Of a stretch of DNA of 64,000 nucleotides, positions 18,343 through 28,283 are shown one piece after another (the first letter of the stretch is position 1; each line of letters begins with the position of its first letter). The DNA comes from an uncultured Clostridia bacterium (GTDB lineage: Bacteria; Bacillota; Clostridia; TANB77; CAG-508), in NCBI GenBank assembly GCA_949045875.1, contig CARPYP010000007.1:4827-68826 (forward strand), in the 5' to 3' direction. The notes below the pieces were generated by a model. It made no database searches. It saw only the letters and a list, made by a program, of their open reading frames with translations, and was not told the DNA's origin. Position numbers and translations under genes: made by a program.

Positions 18343-19464
18343 TTATTGTTTAATGCATTTGTCTAATTCATTTGAAATTGTTTCTTTATCCATATTTTGC
18401 CCAATAAATACTAATTTTATCATTCTATCGCCTATTTTATCATCCCAGTCTCTTTCTAAATCAGTATGTTCTTTTCTTAGCATTTTTATTTCTTCTTCTG
18501 GGAATGTTGCAATCCACTCTCCGCCTTCATATATTCCCTTTTGCTTTCCTGCTTGTTCAAATACATAAGACATTTCATAATCATTGTTAAACCATACTAT
18601 TCCTTTACATCTTATTATATTTTTTGGAAATTTATTTATAAATTCTTCAAATTTTGCTTCATCAAATGGTTTTCTACGATAATATACAAAAGTTCCTATT
18701 CCATATTCTTCTGTTTCGCCTTCTTCTTCCTCTTCTTCTGGCTTGTCTAATTCTTGTGCCCATCCAGCAGACATTGCTGCTTCTTCAAAATCAAAAGAAT
18801 TTGTATCCATTATTTCTTTTACATCAACTTTTGAGTAATTTGTTTCTATTATTTTAGCATTAGGTTGTAATTTCTTTATTACAGCTTTGACTTTTTCTAA
18901 TTCTTCTTTAGATAATTCATTTACTTTGTTTAAAATTAATGTATTGCAAAATTCAATCTGTTGTATTAAAAGATTTTCTATGTCCTCATCATCTATTTCT
19001 TCTTTTTCTAGTTCTTCTCCACAATTAAATTCATCTCTTAATCTTAGTGCATCAACAACTGATACAACATTATCAAGTCTACAGATTTTTGGTAATCCAT
19101 ATTGTTCTGTAGAATCTTGTAAAACAGTTATTGTCTGAGCTATTGGAATAGGCTCACAAATTCCACTTGCTTCTATTAATATATAATCAAAGTTCCTTGA
19201 TTTTATTAAATCTACTATTTGTTGCATTAAATCTACTTTCAAAGTACAGCAAATACAACCATTTTGTAGTGGAACTAGACTGTCATTAGTTTCTGTAACA
19301 ACTCCACCTTTTCCTATTAAAGATGCATCTATGTTGACTTCTCCAATATCGTTAACTATTACCGCTACTTTGTATCCTTCTTGATTATTTAAAATATGGT
19401 TTATAAGAGTAGTTTTTCCTGCTCCTAAATATCCTGTTAATAATGTAATTGGTACTACTTTCAT
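18343..19464 (-). CDS. CobW/COG0523-family GTPase, probable metallochaperone
   Basis: 373 residues. G-domain with Walker A GYLGAGKTT near 11, metal-binding CICCT near 72-76 (NGCICCTLKV), VNDIGEVNID and LNKVNEL as base-recognition motif. The C-terminal half (from about 255) has the CobW_C feature YYRRKPF...FEEFINKFPKNIIRCKGIVWF. The family moves zinc, nickel or cobalt; the metal is not evident. A Glu-rich stretch links the domains. It is a lone gene between fba and the RNHCP gene, with no visible Zur box. Confidence 0.9.
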   Translation of the reverse strand: MKVVPITLLTGYLGAGKTTLINHILNNQEGYKVAVIVNDIGEVNIDASLIGKGGVVTETNDSLVPLQNGCICCTLKVDLMQQIVDLIKSRNFDYILIEASGICEPIPIAQTITVLQDSTEQYGLPKICRLDNVVSVVDALRLRDEFNCGEELEKEEIDDEDIENLLIQQIEFCNTLILNKVNELSKEELEKVKAVIKKLQPNAKIIETNYSKVDVKEIMDTNSFDFEEAAMSAGWAQELDKPEEEEEEGETEEYGIGTFVYYRRKPFDEAKFEEFINKFPKNIIRCKGIVWFNNDYEMSYVFEQAGKQKGIYEGGEWIATFPEEEIKMLRKEHTDLERDWDDKIGDRMIKLVFIGQNMDKETISNELDKCIKQ

Positions 19465-19536
19465 TATTTATCATTCCTTTCTTCTCTTAATACAGTTTAT
19501 TATTATAACATATATGTTTATTTTTTTGAAGATTTT

Positions 19537-19845
19537 TTAATGTTTTGCACTTAGTTGTATCAATAATTCCATATTATCATCTTCTGCTGATTTATTTTTT
19601 CTAATTGCTCCACATTTTCTACATTTGAAAATAATTACATATCCCTTTTTGTTGTTCATCTCTAACCCTATTGGTTCTAAAAGTCCATGACATTCTTCTT
19701 GCCTATCTCCTGGATTTACATCAACATGTTTTGAATGTAAACATGTTGGGCAATGATTTCTACATGTATAACCTAACTTTTCTACCTTATTACCACAATT
19801 CTCACATATAAATTCTTCATCTATTTTTGTAAATTTACTATACAT
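19537..19845 (-). CDS. RNHCP-domain zinc-ribbon protein
   Basis: 102 residues with four CxxC-type pairs: CENCG, the family-name motif RNHCPTC, a single Cys in ECHGLLEPIG, and CRKCG. It matches small RNHCP proteins of unknown role; zinc binding is likely. ATG at 19845 is preferred, overlapping the upstream gene by eight bases with AGGAGG 11 bases away; an earlier GTG is only two bases from that site. It is translationally coupled to the nucleoside-kinase-like gene. Confidence 0.85.
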   Translation of the reverse strand: MYSKFTKIDEEFICENCGNKVEKLGYTCRNHCPTCLHSKHVDVNPGDRQEECHGLLEPIGLEMNNKKGYVIIFKCRKCGAIRKNKSAEDDNMELLIQLSAKH

Positions 19846-21484
19846 TAAATGCACTTCCTCCTATAAATTCACGAATTAATGAAGTCTTTGGAATATATTT
19901 ATCAGGTATTGAATCAAAATATTTTAATAAATTGATTAATCTAGTTGCCTCTGCACATTCTGGGTTAGAATTATCTATTTCCTTTAATAGTGGTATTGCA
20001 TAATCCTTTAATACTGATAATTCATATATTAATGATGAATTAAACATAGTATCTGCTTCTTCTTGATATGGGAATATATATTTACTTTCACCTCTATTTA
20101 CTGAATACCAAGTTTTTATTGTTTGTAAAGCAGAATATCCTCTAAAATTGTTATCTCTTACAATTCTTCTTATTAATCTAGTATCAGTAGTAGATATATT
20201 ATTATAATAGTCTAGGTTTAATACTGTTAAATCACTTATATATACCTTATATTTTTGTTCTCTCGGAATTGACATTGTTAATTTATCATTTAAACAATGT
20301 ATACCTTCCATTACTAATATATCATTTGAGTCTAACCTTATTGTATTTCCATTATATTCTTTATGACCATTTGTGAAATTGAAAGTTGGCATTTCAACTT
20401 CTTCTCCAGCTAATAGTCTTTTAATATGATTATTTAATAATTCAACATCTAGGGCTTCTAAACATTCAAAATCATAGTTTCCAAATTCATCTCTAGGATT
20501 ATCTTCTCTTTCTACAAAATAATTATCTACAGATATAGTTACTGGTCTTTTTCCATTTAACATTAATTGAATTCCTAACCTATTAGCAAATGTGGTTTTT
20601 CCTGATGAAGAAGGTCCTGCTATTAATACCATTTTTGTAGATTTATTATTAACTATTTTGTCTGCTATATCTGAGATTTTCTTTTCATGTAGTGCCTCTG
20701 AAAGTATTATAGTTTCTTTTCCTTTATCTTCTTCTATTCTTTTATTTAATCTATTAACTGTATCTATTTTTAGGATTTTATAGATTTCATCATATTCATT
20801 TAGTGTTGATAATAGCTTTTTCGTTTCTCTAAATTGAGCTAATTTATTAGGTTCTTCTCTACTTGGATATTTAATTAAAAATCCATCTTTATATTTTACT
20901 AAATCAAATATCTTAACTACTCCTGTAGAAACAGGCATTACTCCAAAGAAATAGTTATAATAATCTTCACAATAATATAATGATATTTTATCTGTTTCTT
21001 CTTTTTTATTTAATTGCAATAATATACCCGTTTTATTTTTCTCTTTTTCATAAAACTTTCTAGCCTCTTCTTGAGACATAACTACTTTTGTTATTTCTAA
21101 ATCTTTTTCTATAATTTCCTTCATTTTAGACTTTACTTTATTTATCATTTCGTCTGTTATTTCCATATTATCTATAACACAGTACATAGAATTTGATAAT
21201 TGATAATTTACAGTTAATTTAGCTTCTGGATATTCTTCCTTAAAAGCTTTAGCCATTATATAAAGTGCACCTCTTACATATACCCTTTTTCCTTCTTTAT
21301 TAGTATAATCTAATAGTTCTATGTTACTATCTTCATGAACTCTATGATTTAAACTTTTTACCTTATTATTGCAAATACAAGTTATTATTTTATTTTCTGA
21401 ATTTTCTATTTCATTTTTTAATGCATCTTTTATTCTAGTATTTAGTTCTACATTAAAAGTTTTATCTTTACATGTTATTTTCAT
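19838..21484 (-). CDS. TGS/SAD-containing uridine-kinase-like protein
   Basis: About 548 residues. The first 60 resemble a TGS domain, about 60-160 an SAD/ThrRS second-additional-like domain (VRGALYIMAKAFKEEYP), and residues from about 275 a uridine-kinase P-loop domain (LIAGPSSSGKTTFANRL, then VMEGIHCLN). This fusion is annotated as nucleoside or uridine kinase in Firmicutes; its true substrate is unsettled. I take ATG 21484 (MKITCKDK); an ATG 12 bases upstream directly abuts the AAAGGA site. Followed by the coupled RNHCP gene. Confidence 0.85.
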   Translation of the reverse strand: MKITCKDKTFNVELNTRIKDALKNEIENSENKIITCICNNKVKSLNHRVHEDSNIELLDYTNKEGKRVYVRGALYIMAKAFKEEYPEAKLTVNYQLSNSMYCVIDNMEITDEMINKVKSKMKEIIEKDLEITKVVMSQEEARKFYEKEKNKTGILLQLNKKEETDKISLYYCEDYYNYFFGVMPVSTGVVKIFDLVKYKDGFLIKYPSREEPNKLAQFRETKKLLSTLNEYDEIYKILKIDTVNRLNKRIEEDKGKETIILSEALHEKKISDIADKIVNNKSTKMVLIAGPSSSGKTTFANRLGIQLMLNGKRPVTISVDNYFVEREDNPRDEFGNYDFECLEALDVELLNNHIKRLLAGEEVEMPTFNFTNGHKEYNGNTIRLDSNDILVMEGIHCLNDKLTMSIPREQKYKVYISDLTVLNLDYYNNISTTDTRLIRRIVRDNNFRGYSALQTIKTWYSVNRGESKYIFPYQEEADTMFNSSLIYELSVLKDYAIPLLKEIDNSNPECAEATRLINLLKYFDSIPDKYIPKTSLIREFIGGSAFNV

Positions 21485-21620
21485 GTTTACTATCATTCCT
21501 TTCCCAAGGCACAAATTGGTTAGAAAAGATTTTCAACCTTTCTTTCCTTACACATTTTTATTATTAATATTTATATCATTCCCAATTTTTGAAAAATTTT
21601 TCTATTTCATTTTATAATAA

Positions 21621-22268
21621 TTAATACCCTCTAGGTTCTAACCTTAGATATATTGGTTTTTCCTCTCTTATAATTGTTGAAACTCCATGTCCTGGATAAA
21701 CTAATGTATCATCTGGTAATATTAATAATTTATTTACTATTGAATTCATAATTTCTTCTAAGCTTCCTGTTGGTAAATCTGTTCTTCCCCAAGTACCTCT
21801 AAATAAAGTATCTCCTGAAAATAACATCTTATCTTCTTTAAAATATAATGATATTCCTCCACTTGTATGACCTGGAGTATGAATTACTCGCATTTGTATA
21901 TCTCCTAAATGCAATAAATCTTCATCATCTACTCTTCTAACATCTGTTAATATTACAGGTTCCATTCCTATATATTCTGTTAGCATTATTTCTTGATTAT
22001 TTATATTTCTTTCACAAATTCTATGTAATAGAATTGTTCCTCCTGCTTTTTGCCTTAATTCATTTACTCCACCTACATGGTCTCCATGACAATGAGTTAC
22101 TACTATATATTTTAATTTAGCTTCTAAAATTTCTAACATTTCTAATATTTTATCTGTTTCACCTGCTGGGTCTATTACCATAGTTTCTTTTGTTATCTCA
22201 TCATGTATTATATAGCAATTTGTTGGATCTGCTAAAAATGTTTTAATTTTTAATGTCTTTAGTATCAT
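21621..22268 (-). CDS. MBL-fold metallohydrolase (glyoxalase II-like)
   Basis: 215 residues. THCHGDHVGG near 58-67 gives the first zinc ligands, HTPGHTSGG the next His, FSGDTLFRGTWGR the bridging Asp, and YPGHG the last His. Small glyoxalase II-like MBL proteins hydrolyse thioesters or similar substrates; this one has no C-terminal glyoxalase helix domain, so the substrate is open. It lies directly after relA but is separated from it by a 115-bp palindrome. Confidence 0.9.
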   Translation of the reverse strand: MILKTLKIKTFLADPTNCYIIHDEITKETMVIDPAGETDKILEMLEILEAKLKYIVVTHCHGDHVGGVNELRQKAGGTILLHRICERNINNQEIMLTEYIGMEPVILTDVRRVDDEDLLHLGDIQMRVIHTPGHTSGGISLYFKEDKMLFSGDTLFRGTWGRTDLPTGSLEEIMNSIVNKLLILPDDTLVYPGHGVSTIIREEKPIYLRLEPRGY

Positions 22269-22312
22269 TTTTATTATTTTTCCCTTCTATACAATTTTTT
22301 ATATGAGCTATT

Positions 22313-22428
22313 TGTAAAAAAATTGTTATTTGGCTAGGCAAATGAAAATGAAATCAATGAGGCGTACTAGTGTACGTTGATTTGATTTCATTTGAAATTT
22401 AACAACGCCAAATGGCAATTATTTTGCA
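22313..22428. repeat. Nested palindrome downstream of relA (AATAATTG family, copy 2)
   Basis: The outer arms 22313-22336 and 22403-22428 pair through AATTG and GCCAAAT blocks. Inside, AAATGAAATCAA-type arms flank GCGTACTAGTGTACG. It shares CTAGGC, ATGAG and CTAGTGTACGTTGA with the element at 56890-57038. Confidence 0.7.
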
Positions 22429-22435
22429 AAAGCTA

Positions 22436-24631
22436 TCAGTTTTTACGTTTGACCTCGTACACACTATCAATCTTTCTTAAAACTCTAAATAATTTATTTA
22501 ATGTTTCTAAATTTTCTATCTCAGTAGTAACCTCTGTGATAACTATTTTTTCTTTTGTAACCTTTGAACGAATATCCATAATGCTTACTTTTTCATTTCC
22601 AAACTCTCTTACAATATCTGATAATAGACCATCCCTGTCATTTGAAAATATCTCAATATTTACAGTATAAGACGTTTTTGCCTTTTCATACCATGCAACA
22701 TCTATTATTCTATCTTCTTGTTCTAATAACTCATATACATTTATACAATCACTTCTATGAACAGAAACTCCTCTTCCTTTTGTTATATAACCTATTATCT
22801 TATCTCCTGGTACAGGATTACAGCATTTCGCAAATTTAACTAAACAATTATCTATTCCTTTTACAATAATACCAGAACTTGTTGGCTTTCCTTGAATTTT
22901 TTTACTTGAACTAGAAAGTTCCTCAATTTTCTTTTCTAGTTCTTCTTCTTTGTGGTCTTTAGAGTATTCGTTTAATAGTTTAGAAACTATTTTTCCTGCA
23001 GATATCGCTCCAAATCCCACAGATGATTGCATTTCAGTTACATTTGGAAATTTGTATCTTTCTAACATCGCATTAATATATTCTTGTTTATAAAGTTCTG
23101 TTTCTGTTAGCCCTACTCTTTTTATTTCCCTTGCAAGCAATTCTTTTCCTTTTTCAATGTTTTCTTCTCTGTTTGCCTTTTTAAACCATTGTTGAATTTT
23201 ACTTTTTGCTCTAGTACTTTGAACAAATTTAAGCCAATCTCTACTTGGTCCTTTTGCATTGTCTGATGTTATTATGTCTACAATATCTCCATTGTTCAAT
23301 TTTGTTACTATTGGCATCATTTGTGAGTTTATTTTACACCCAGTCATTCTATTTCCAATTTCTGTATGTATGCTATAAGCAAAGTCTATTGGGGTTGCAT
23401 CTTTTGGCAATACTTTGATTTCACCATTTTTAGTAAATACATATACTTCATCTTCAAATAATTCCTTCTTCAATGTGTTTAAAAATTCATTTGGGTCATT
23501 CATTTCTTTTTGCCATTCTAAAGATTCTCTTAACCATGATAGTTTGTCTTCTTCTACTTTTACTGTAGTCTTCTTAAATCTATTTGCTTCTTTATATGCC
23601 CAATGTGCTGCTATACCAAATTCTGCTATCCTATGCATGTCCCAAGTACGTATTTGTACCTCTACTGGTGTTGCATTTGGTCCTATCAAAGTTGTATGTA
23701 GTGATTGATACATATTAGCTTTTGGAACAGCTATATAGTCTTTAAATCTTCCTGGCATTGGATTATATAAATCATGAACAACGCCTAATGCTGCATAACA
23801 ATCTTTTACTGAATTAACTATTATTCTTAACGCAAATAAATCATATACTTGTTCTAGAGTTATTCCATCCCTTTGCATTTTTCTATAAATACTATAAATG
23901 TGTTTTGCTCTTCCTGTAGTATCTGCAACTATTTTTGCCTTTTTTAGTTCTATTGTAATTTCTTTTTTTATTTTATCTACAAAGTCTAATCTTTCTTCTC
24001 TTTTTTCATTTAATCCTTCTAAAATTTCTCTATATTCATCTGGATATAGATATTTGAAGCTTAAATCCTCTAATTCCCATTTTAATGAATACATACCTAT
24101 TCTATTTGCAAGTGGTGCATATAAATCCATTGTTTCTTTTGAAATTGCAAGTTGCCTATCTCTTGTTAAGTATTTTAAAGTTCTCATATTGTGGAGTCTA
24201 TCTGCTAATTTTATAAGTATTACTCTTATATCTTTTCCCATAGCTAAAAACATTTTTCTATAATTTTCAACTTGTTGTTCTTCTTTATCTGTGTATTGTA
24301 ATTTTTGTAATTTCGTTACACCATCTACAATTTCTGTTACTTCTTTTCCAAATTCTTTTATTAAATCTTGACGTGTTGCTTCTGTATCTTCTATAACATC
24401 ATGCAATAGAGCAGCACATACTGTGGTAGTATCCATTCCTAATCCTGCAAGAATATTTGCTACATTTAATGGATGTATAATGTATGGTTCTCCTGATTTT
24501 CTTTTTTGTGCTCCATGAAATTGTAAAGCATAATTATATGCCCTTGTTACTGTTTTTATATCCGCTATTTTATTATTCTTTTTTATTGTAGATATTAGGT
24601 CATTTAATGTTATTTGCTGTTCTTCTTGCAT
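22436..24631 (-). CDS. relA: Bifunctional (p)ppGpp synthetase/hydrolase RelA/SpoT
   Basis: 731 residues, full-length Rel: HD hydrolase domain (AALLHDVIEDTEAT, LADRLHNMRT) at about 45-195, synthetase domain (about 240-350, with PMPGRFKDYIAVPKANMYQSLHTT), TGS domain near 395-455, a helical region, a Cys-rich zinc-finger-like segment (FAKCCNPVPGDK) and an ACT domain at the C-terminus. Makes and degrades the stringent alarmone. The hydrolase His-Asp pair is intact, so both activities are expected. Start ATG follows AAGAAGGGATG. Confidence 0.97.
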   Translation of the reverse strand: MQEEQQITLNDLISTIKKNNKIADIKTVTRAYNYALQFHGAQKRKSGEPYIIHPLNVANILAGLGMDTTTVCAALLHDVIEDTEATRQDLIKEFGKEVTEIVDGVTKLQKLQYTDKEEQQVENYRKMFLAMGKDIRVILIKLADRLHNMRTLKYLTRDRQLAISKETMDLYAPLANRIGMYSLKWELEDLSFKYLYPDEYREILEGLNEKREERLDFVDKIKKEITIELKKAKIVADTTGRAKHIYSIYRKMQRDGITLEQVYDLFALRIIVNSVKDCYAALGVVHDLYNPMPGRFKDYIAVPKANMYQSLHTTLIGPNATPVEVQIRTWDMHRIAEFGIAAHWAYKEANRFKKTTVKVEEDKLSWLRESLEWQKEMNDPNEFLNTLKKELFEDEVYVFTKNGEIKVLPKDATPIDFAYSIHTEIGNRMTGCKINSQMMPIVTKLNNGDIVDIITSDNAKGPSRDWLKFVQSTRAKSKIQQWFKKANREENIEKGKELLAREIKRVGLTETELYKQEYINAMLERYKFPNVTEMQSSVGFGAISAGKIVSKLLNEYSKDHKEEELEKKIEELSSSSKKIQGKPTSSGIIVKGIDNCLVKFAKCCNPVPGDKIIGYITKGRGVSVHRSDCINVYELLEQEDRIIDVAWYEKAKTSYTVNIEIFSNDRDGLLSDIVREFGNEKVSIMDIRSKVTKEKIVITEVTTEIENLETLNKLFRVLRKIDSVYEVKRKN

Positions 24632-24681
24632 TTGCTATCATCCCTTCTTGAGTTACAAATTTCTCCTTATAATATTTAAGT

Positions 24682-26064
24682 TTAAAATTCTATTTTTTCT
24701 TCAATCCATTTATTTAGTTCATCTATTGGTAATCGTATTTGTTCCATTGTATCTCTATCTCTTATTGTGACTGTATTGTCTTCTAATGTATCAAAGTCTA
24801 TTGTTACACAATAAGGTGTTCCTATTTCATCTTCTCTTCTATATCTTTTTCCTATACTTCCTGTTTCATCATAGTCACATATAAATTTTTTAGATAACAT
24901 ATCATATACATCATTTGCTTTGTCTGATAATTTTTTAGATAATGGTAGTATTGCAACTTTATATGGTGCAAGTGCTGGATGTAAATGTAGTACTATTCTT
25001 GTATCTCCTTCTGCGATTTCTTCTTCTTCATATGCATTACATAAAAATGCTAGTGCTACTCTGTCTGCTCCTAATGATGGTTCTATACAATATGGTACAT
25101 ATTTTTCGTTAGTTTCTGTGTCTAAGTAATTCATGTCTTCTTTAGAAAATTCCATATGTTTTTTTAAGTCAAAGTCTGTTCTGTCTGCAATTCCCCATAG
25201 TTCTCCCCAACCAAATGGAAAAGCAAATTCTATATCTGTTGTTGCATTACTATAATGTGATAATTCTTCTTTTTCGTGATCTCTTAGTCTTATATTTTCT
25301 TCTTTCATTCCTAAAGTTAATAACCAGTTTTTACAGTATTCTTTCCAATAAGAATGCCATTCCAAGTCTGTTCCTGGCTTACAGAAAAACTCTAATTCCA
25401 TTTGTTCAAATTCTCTTGTTCTAAATGTAAAATTTCCTGGTGTTATTTCATTTCTAAAAGCTTTTCCTATTTGAGCAATTCCCATTGGTAGTTTTTTTCT
25501 TGTAGTTCTTAAAACATTTTTAAAATTAACAAAAATTCCTTGTGCAGTTTCTGGTCTTAAATATATCTCAGCTTTTGCATCTTCTGTAACACCTTGAAAT
25601 GTTTTAAACATTAAATTAAATTTCCTAATTGATGTATAGTTTAATTTTCCACATACAGGGCAAACTATGTTGTTATCATTTATGTATTTAACTGTTTGTT
25701 CATCAGACCAACCATCTGCTATTACATCCTTACCATTCTTTGTCGCCCACTCTTCAATTAGTTTATCTGCTCTATGTCTAGATTTACATTCTTTACAATC
25801 TATTAAAGGGTCTGAAAATCCTCCAACATGCCCAGAAGCAACCCAAGTTTGTGGATTCATAAGTATTGCTGCATCTAATCCTACATTCATTTTATTTTCT
25901 TGAATAAATTTTTTTCTCCATGCAGTTTTTACATTATTCTTAAATTCTACTCCTAATGGCCCATAGTCCCAAGTATTTGCTAATCCTCCATATATTTCTG
26001 AACCTGGATATATATATCCTCTTGCTTTACATAAGTTTACAATTTTTTCCATTGATTCTACCAT
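24682..26064 (-). CDS. glyS: Glycyl-tRNA synthetase, homodimeric class II type
   Basis: 460 residues; charges tRNA-Gly. The single-chain alpha2 type: [26 protein letters not shown] at the start (given in pieces of the family motif), an insertion with two CxxC-like pairs ([16 protein letters not shown]), class II motif 2 FRNEITP and motif 3 [12 protein letters not shown], then an anticodon-binding domain starting near 365 ([13 protein letters not shown]). Start is the GTG/ATG cluster with an AGGAAG site. I looked for a T-box leader upstream and saw none. Confidence 0.95.
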   Translation of the reverse strand: MVESMEKIVNLCKARGYIYPGSEIYGGLANTWDYGPLGVEFKNNVKTAWRKKFIQENKMNVGLDAAILMNPQTWVASGHVGGFSDPLIDCKECKSRHRADKLIEEWATKNGKDVIADGWSDEQTVKYINDNNIVCPVCGKLNYTSIRKFNLMFKTFQGVTEDAKAEIYLRPETAQGIFVNFKNVLRTTRKKLPMGIAQIGKAFRNEITPGNFTFRTREFEQMELEFFCKPGTDLEWHSYWKEYCKNWLLTLGMKEENIRLRDHEKEELSHYSNATTDIEFAFPFGWGELWGIADRTDFDLKKHMEFSKEDMNYLDTETNEKYVPYCIEPSLGADRVALAFLCNAYEEEEIAEGDTRIVLHLHPALAPYKVAILPLSKKLSDKANDVYDMLSKKFICDYDETGSIGKRYRREDEIGTPYCVTIDFDTLEDNTVTIRDRDTMEQIRLPIDELNKWIEEKIEF

Positions 26065-26100
26065 TTCTTATCTTCCTTTCTTACCTTTAATAAGCTTGTA

Positions 26101-26200
26101 GTGGTACAGTGTACCCAGCAATTTTTTCATATGTTGTTCACAAAACCATGAGAATAAGAAAATTTTTCTTATCCTCATGGTTTTCTCACTTTAACGCACC
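26101..26200. repeat. Intergenic hairpin element (copy A); terminator of the SecF-like gene
   Basis: A near-perfect 19-20 bp stem (26142-26162 with 26164-26184; arms AAAACCATGAG/CTCATGGTTTT) followed on the minus strand by TTTTGTGAACAAC. Adjacent is the small palindrome GGTACAGTGTACC at 26103-26115, in the glyS leader. Confidence 0.6.
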
Positions 26201-26206
26201 TAGAAA

Positions 26207-26845
26207 TTAAATTTCTTGTTTATTTAATTTTACCGCATTACAAATTAATGTTAAGAAATATATTAGTACTAAAAATATTATAAATAATTCATTAACTGGT
26301 ATTCTTGTTAATGCTATTATACTTACATATAATGCAATTATTCCTATTAGTGTTAATACTGGAATTCCTATACATTTTATGATTCCTTGCTTTCTATATC
26401 TTATTACAAAATACACAAGTATTACTATTGTTGTTATAACTAATGGTGATATATATTTTGTTATCATTTCCCATATATTTACTTGTGGTATTTGTGCTAC
26501 TATTACATCTTCATCTTTATTAATTTCTATTTCATATTTTTCATTTAGTTTCTGAATTATATTGTTTTGTTGTTCTTCTGTTATTTCTTTTGATACTATT
26601 GATACAACCGTTCCAAATGTATTTCCTTGTTGCACTTTTAATTTATTTGTGCCTACAATTTCATTTGCAATTTCTTCAATTTCATTTACTTTAAATTCTT
26701 TGGTTAAATATATATTCATTCTAACAGATTTTGAATATAATAAATCATAATTATAGCCTTTTACACATATCATAATTATTCCTGCTAAGATAATTAGCGC
26801 AACTATTACTATCATTATTTTCATAATATTATTAATGTTTTTCAT
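26207..26845 (-). CDS. Reduced SecF-like membrane protein
   Basis: 212 residues. One N-terminal membrane segment (about 8-28), an extracytoplasmic domain of about 90 residues with SecF-like beta-alpha pattern (FKVNEIEEIANEIVG, EITEEQQNNIIQKLN), then three hydrophobic segments (about 133-152, 157-182, 187-207). Canonical SecF has six segments, so the last two are missing. It follows the SecD-like gene by 22 bases. Assignment rests on pairing and topology; typical SecF sequence motifs are weak. Confidence 0.6.
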   Translation of the reverse strand: MKNINNIMKIMIVIVALIILAGIIMICVKGYNYDLLYSKSVRMNIYLTKEFKVNEIEEIANEIVGTNKLKVQQGNTFGTVVSIVSKEITEEQQNNIIQKLNEKYEIEINKDEDVIVAQIPQVNIWEMITKYISPLVITTIVILVYFVIRYRKQGIIKCIGIPVLTLIGIIALYVSIIALTRIPVNELFIIFLVLIYFLTLICNAVKLNKQEI

Positions 26846-26867
26846 TATCTAACATTCCTTTCTTCAC

Positions 26868-28274
26868 TTATTTTTTTGCTTCTTCAATTAGTAATTTTCT
26901 TGTAAATAGAACATTCATTAATGCTATTACAATTACTCCCCAGAATAAAAGTGTTCCTATTGAAGAAATTGCTGAAGATGTGCTATATGTGAATATAACT
27001 GATGGAATTAAAGTTATTATTAATAAATCTATTACCTTTAAACATGATTTATATATTTTTGCTTTTCTATCTTCTTTAGAATCATCTTTGTCTAAGTTTC
27101 TTAAAATTTTACAATTTACATATGTGTTTATCAATATAAGTATTATACTAGGTATTATAGCCTCAAGACCTATTTCTGTTTTTGTATATCTTATTATAAT
27201 TAATAATAATGATATTGAACCAATATAGACTATTGCTGATAATAAACCTAATTTTTTGTATCTAATTATTATATATACTATTGTTATTAAAATTATTAAT
27301 CCTATTATACCTAACATGATATATTGAAATATATTGTATGCATATATAGATTGTATATAATCACTTGCCTGTACCTCATATTCTAGTGGCATTTCTCCAT
27401 TAGATAGTAATGTGGCATAATATTGAGCTTGTTCTATATTTTCATTTATTGTATCACTTTCTGTACTAGCTGTTCCCATTGATATATTTAATTCACTTAT
27501 TTCTTCATCAAAGTGTGTAGATAAGAATTCTTCGTCATTAATTTTCATTGTAACTGTTTTCTCTGTAGAATCCTTTTTAGTTTCATCTGTTGTCTCTTCT
27601 GTTGTTTCTTCTTCTTTATTTTCTTCCTCAACTTTTATATAGTCTTTACTAATTTGCTTAATTTTTTTCTTTCCCTCTTTATTAAATTTAATGTTTAAAT
27701 ATACATTAACTCCTGTCTCTGTTGAACTATATAAAACATGGGCACTCTCTACATCATCATTTGTCATTAATACTGTTTTATCATTTGTATCTACAATTTC
27801 AAATTTTCCACTTGCTAATAAGTGTGATATAGTAGTATCTGTATTATCTGTATCTGCTAGTTCTACATATATATTTCCATTTTCCTCATTTAATCTTACA
27901 TCATAATTTGCTATTTTTGAAGTTTTTAATCTTCCCCTTATAATTTTTTCTGCTTTTTTATAATTTTCTTTTGTTTTACTTTCTTCACTATTTTCTGGTA
28001 CTTGTTCTTTTGTGTATGAATTTTCATCTGCACCTTCTGGTATTTTTTCTACAATATTTCCTTCTGAATCACGAATTACCTCATGTATATGGTCTCCTAC
28101 TTTTAATATAGTTATTCTTGAACCTTTAAGACTTAATCCTAGTTCATAATCTGGTAATATATTATTGTAGGATACTAATTTTTTTATATATATCCCTCCA
28201 AATCCTACTACTGTAACTAATACCATTATTAATATTATTAGTGCAATCTTTAATTTCTTTTCCACTGTTCTCAT
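26868..28274 (-). CDS. secD: SecD-like preprotein translocase accessory protein
   Basis: 468 residues. Segment 1 at about 10-30, a large extracytoplasmic region including GLSLKGSRITILKV (the SecD D1-like motif is G-D-L-x-G-G in others), ENYKKAEKIIRGRLKTSKIANYDV and a SecDF-type FEIVDTN...VLMTNDDVESA block, an acidic/Thr-rich insert (about 230-260), then five hydrophobic segments. Family role: uses the proton gradient to pull preproteins out of SecYEG. Sequence is divergent for the family. Upstream neighbour is an HD-domain gene, 10 bases away. Confidence 0.75.
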   Translation of the reverse strand: MRTVEKKLKIALIILIMVLVTVVGFGGIYIKKLVSYNNILPDYELGLSLKGSRITILKVGDHIHEVIRDSEGNIVEKIPEGADENSYTKEQVPENSEESKTKENYKKAEKIIRGRLKTSKIANYDVRLNEENGNIYVELADTDNTDTTISHLLASGKFEIVDTNDKTVLMTNDDVESAHVLYSSTETGVNVYLNIKFNKEGKKKIKQISKDYIKVEEENKEEETTEETTDETKKDSTEKTVTMKINDEEFLSTHFDEEISELNISMGTASTESDTINENIEQAQYYATLLSNGEMPLEYEVQASDYIQSIYAYNIFQYIMLGIIGLIILITIVYIIIRYKKLGLLSAIVYIGSISLLLIIIRYTKTEIGLEAIIPSIILILINTYVNCKILRNLDKDDSKEDRKAKIYKSCLKVIDLLIITLIPSVIFTYSTSSAISSIGTLLFWGVIVIALMNVLFTRKLLIEEAKK

Positions 28275-28283
28275 CCTTTCAAT

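Noticed and set aside
26065..26206. T-box leader of glyS
   Set aside because: Searched for the conserved TGGNACCGCG antiterminator motif; only a GGTACAGTGTACC palindrome is there, and the large hairpin is better explained as terminator of the upstream gene.
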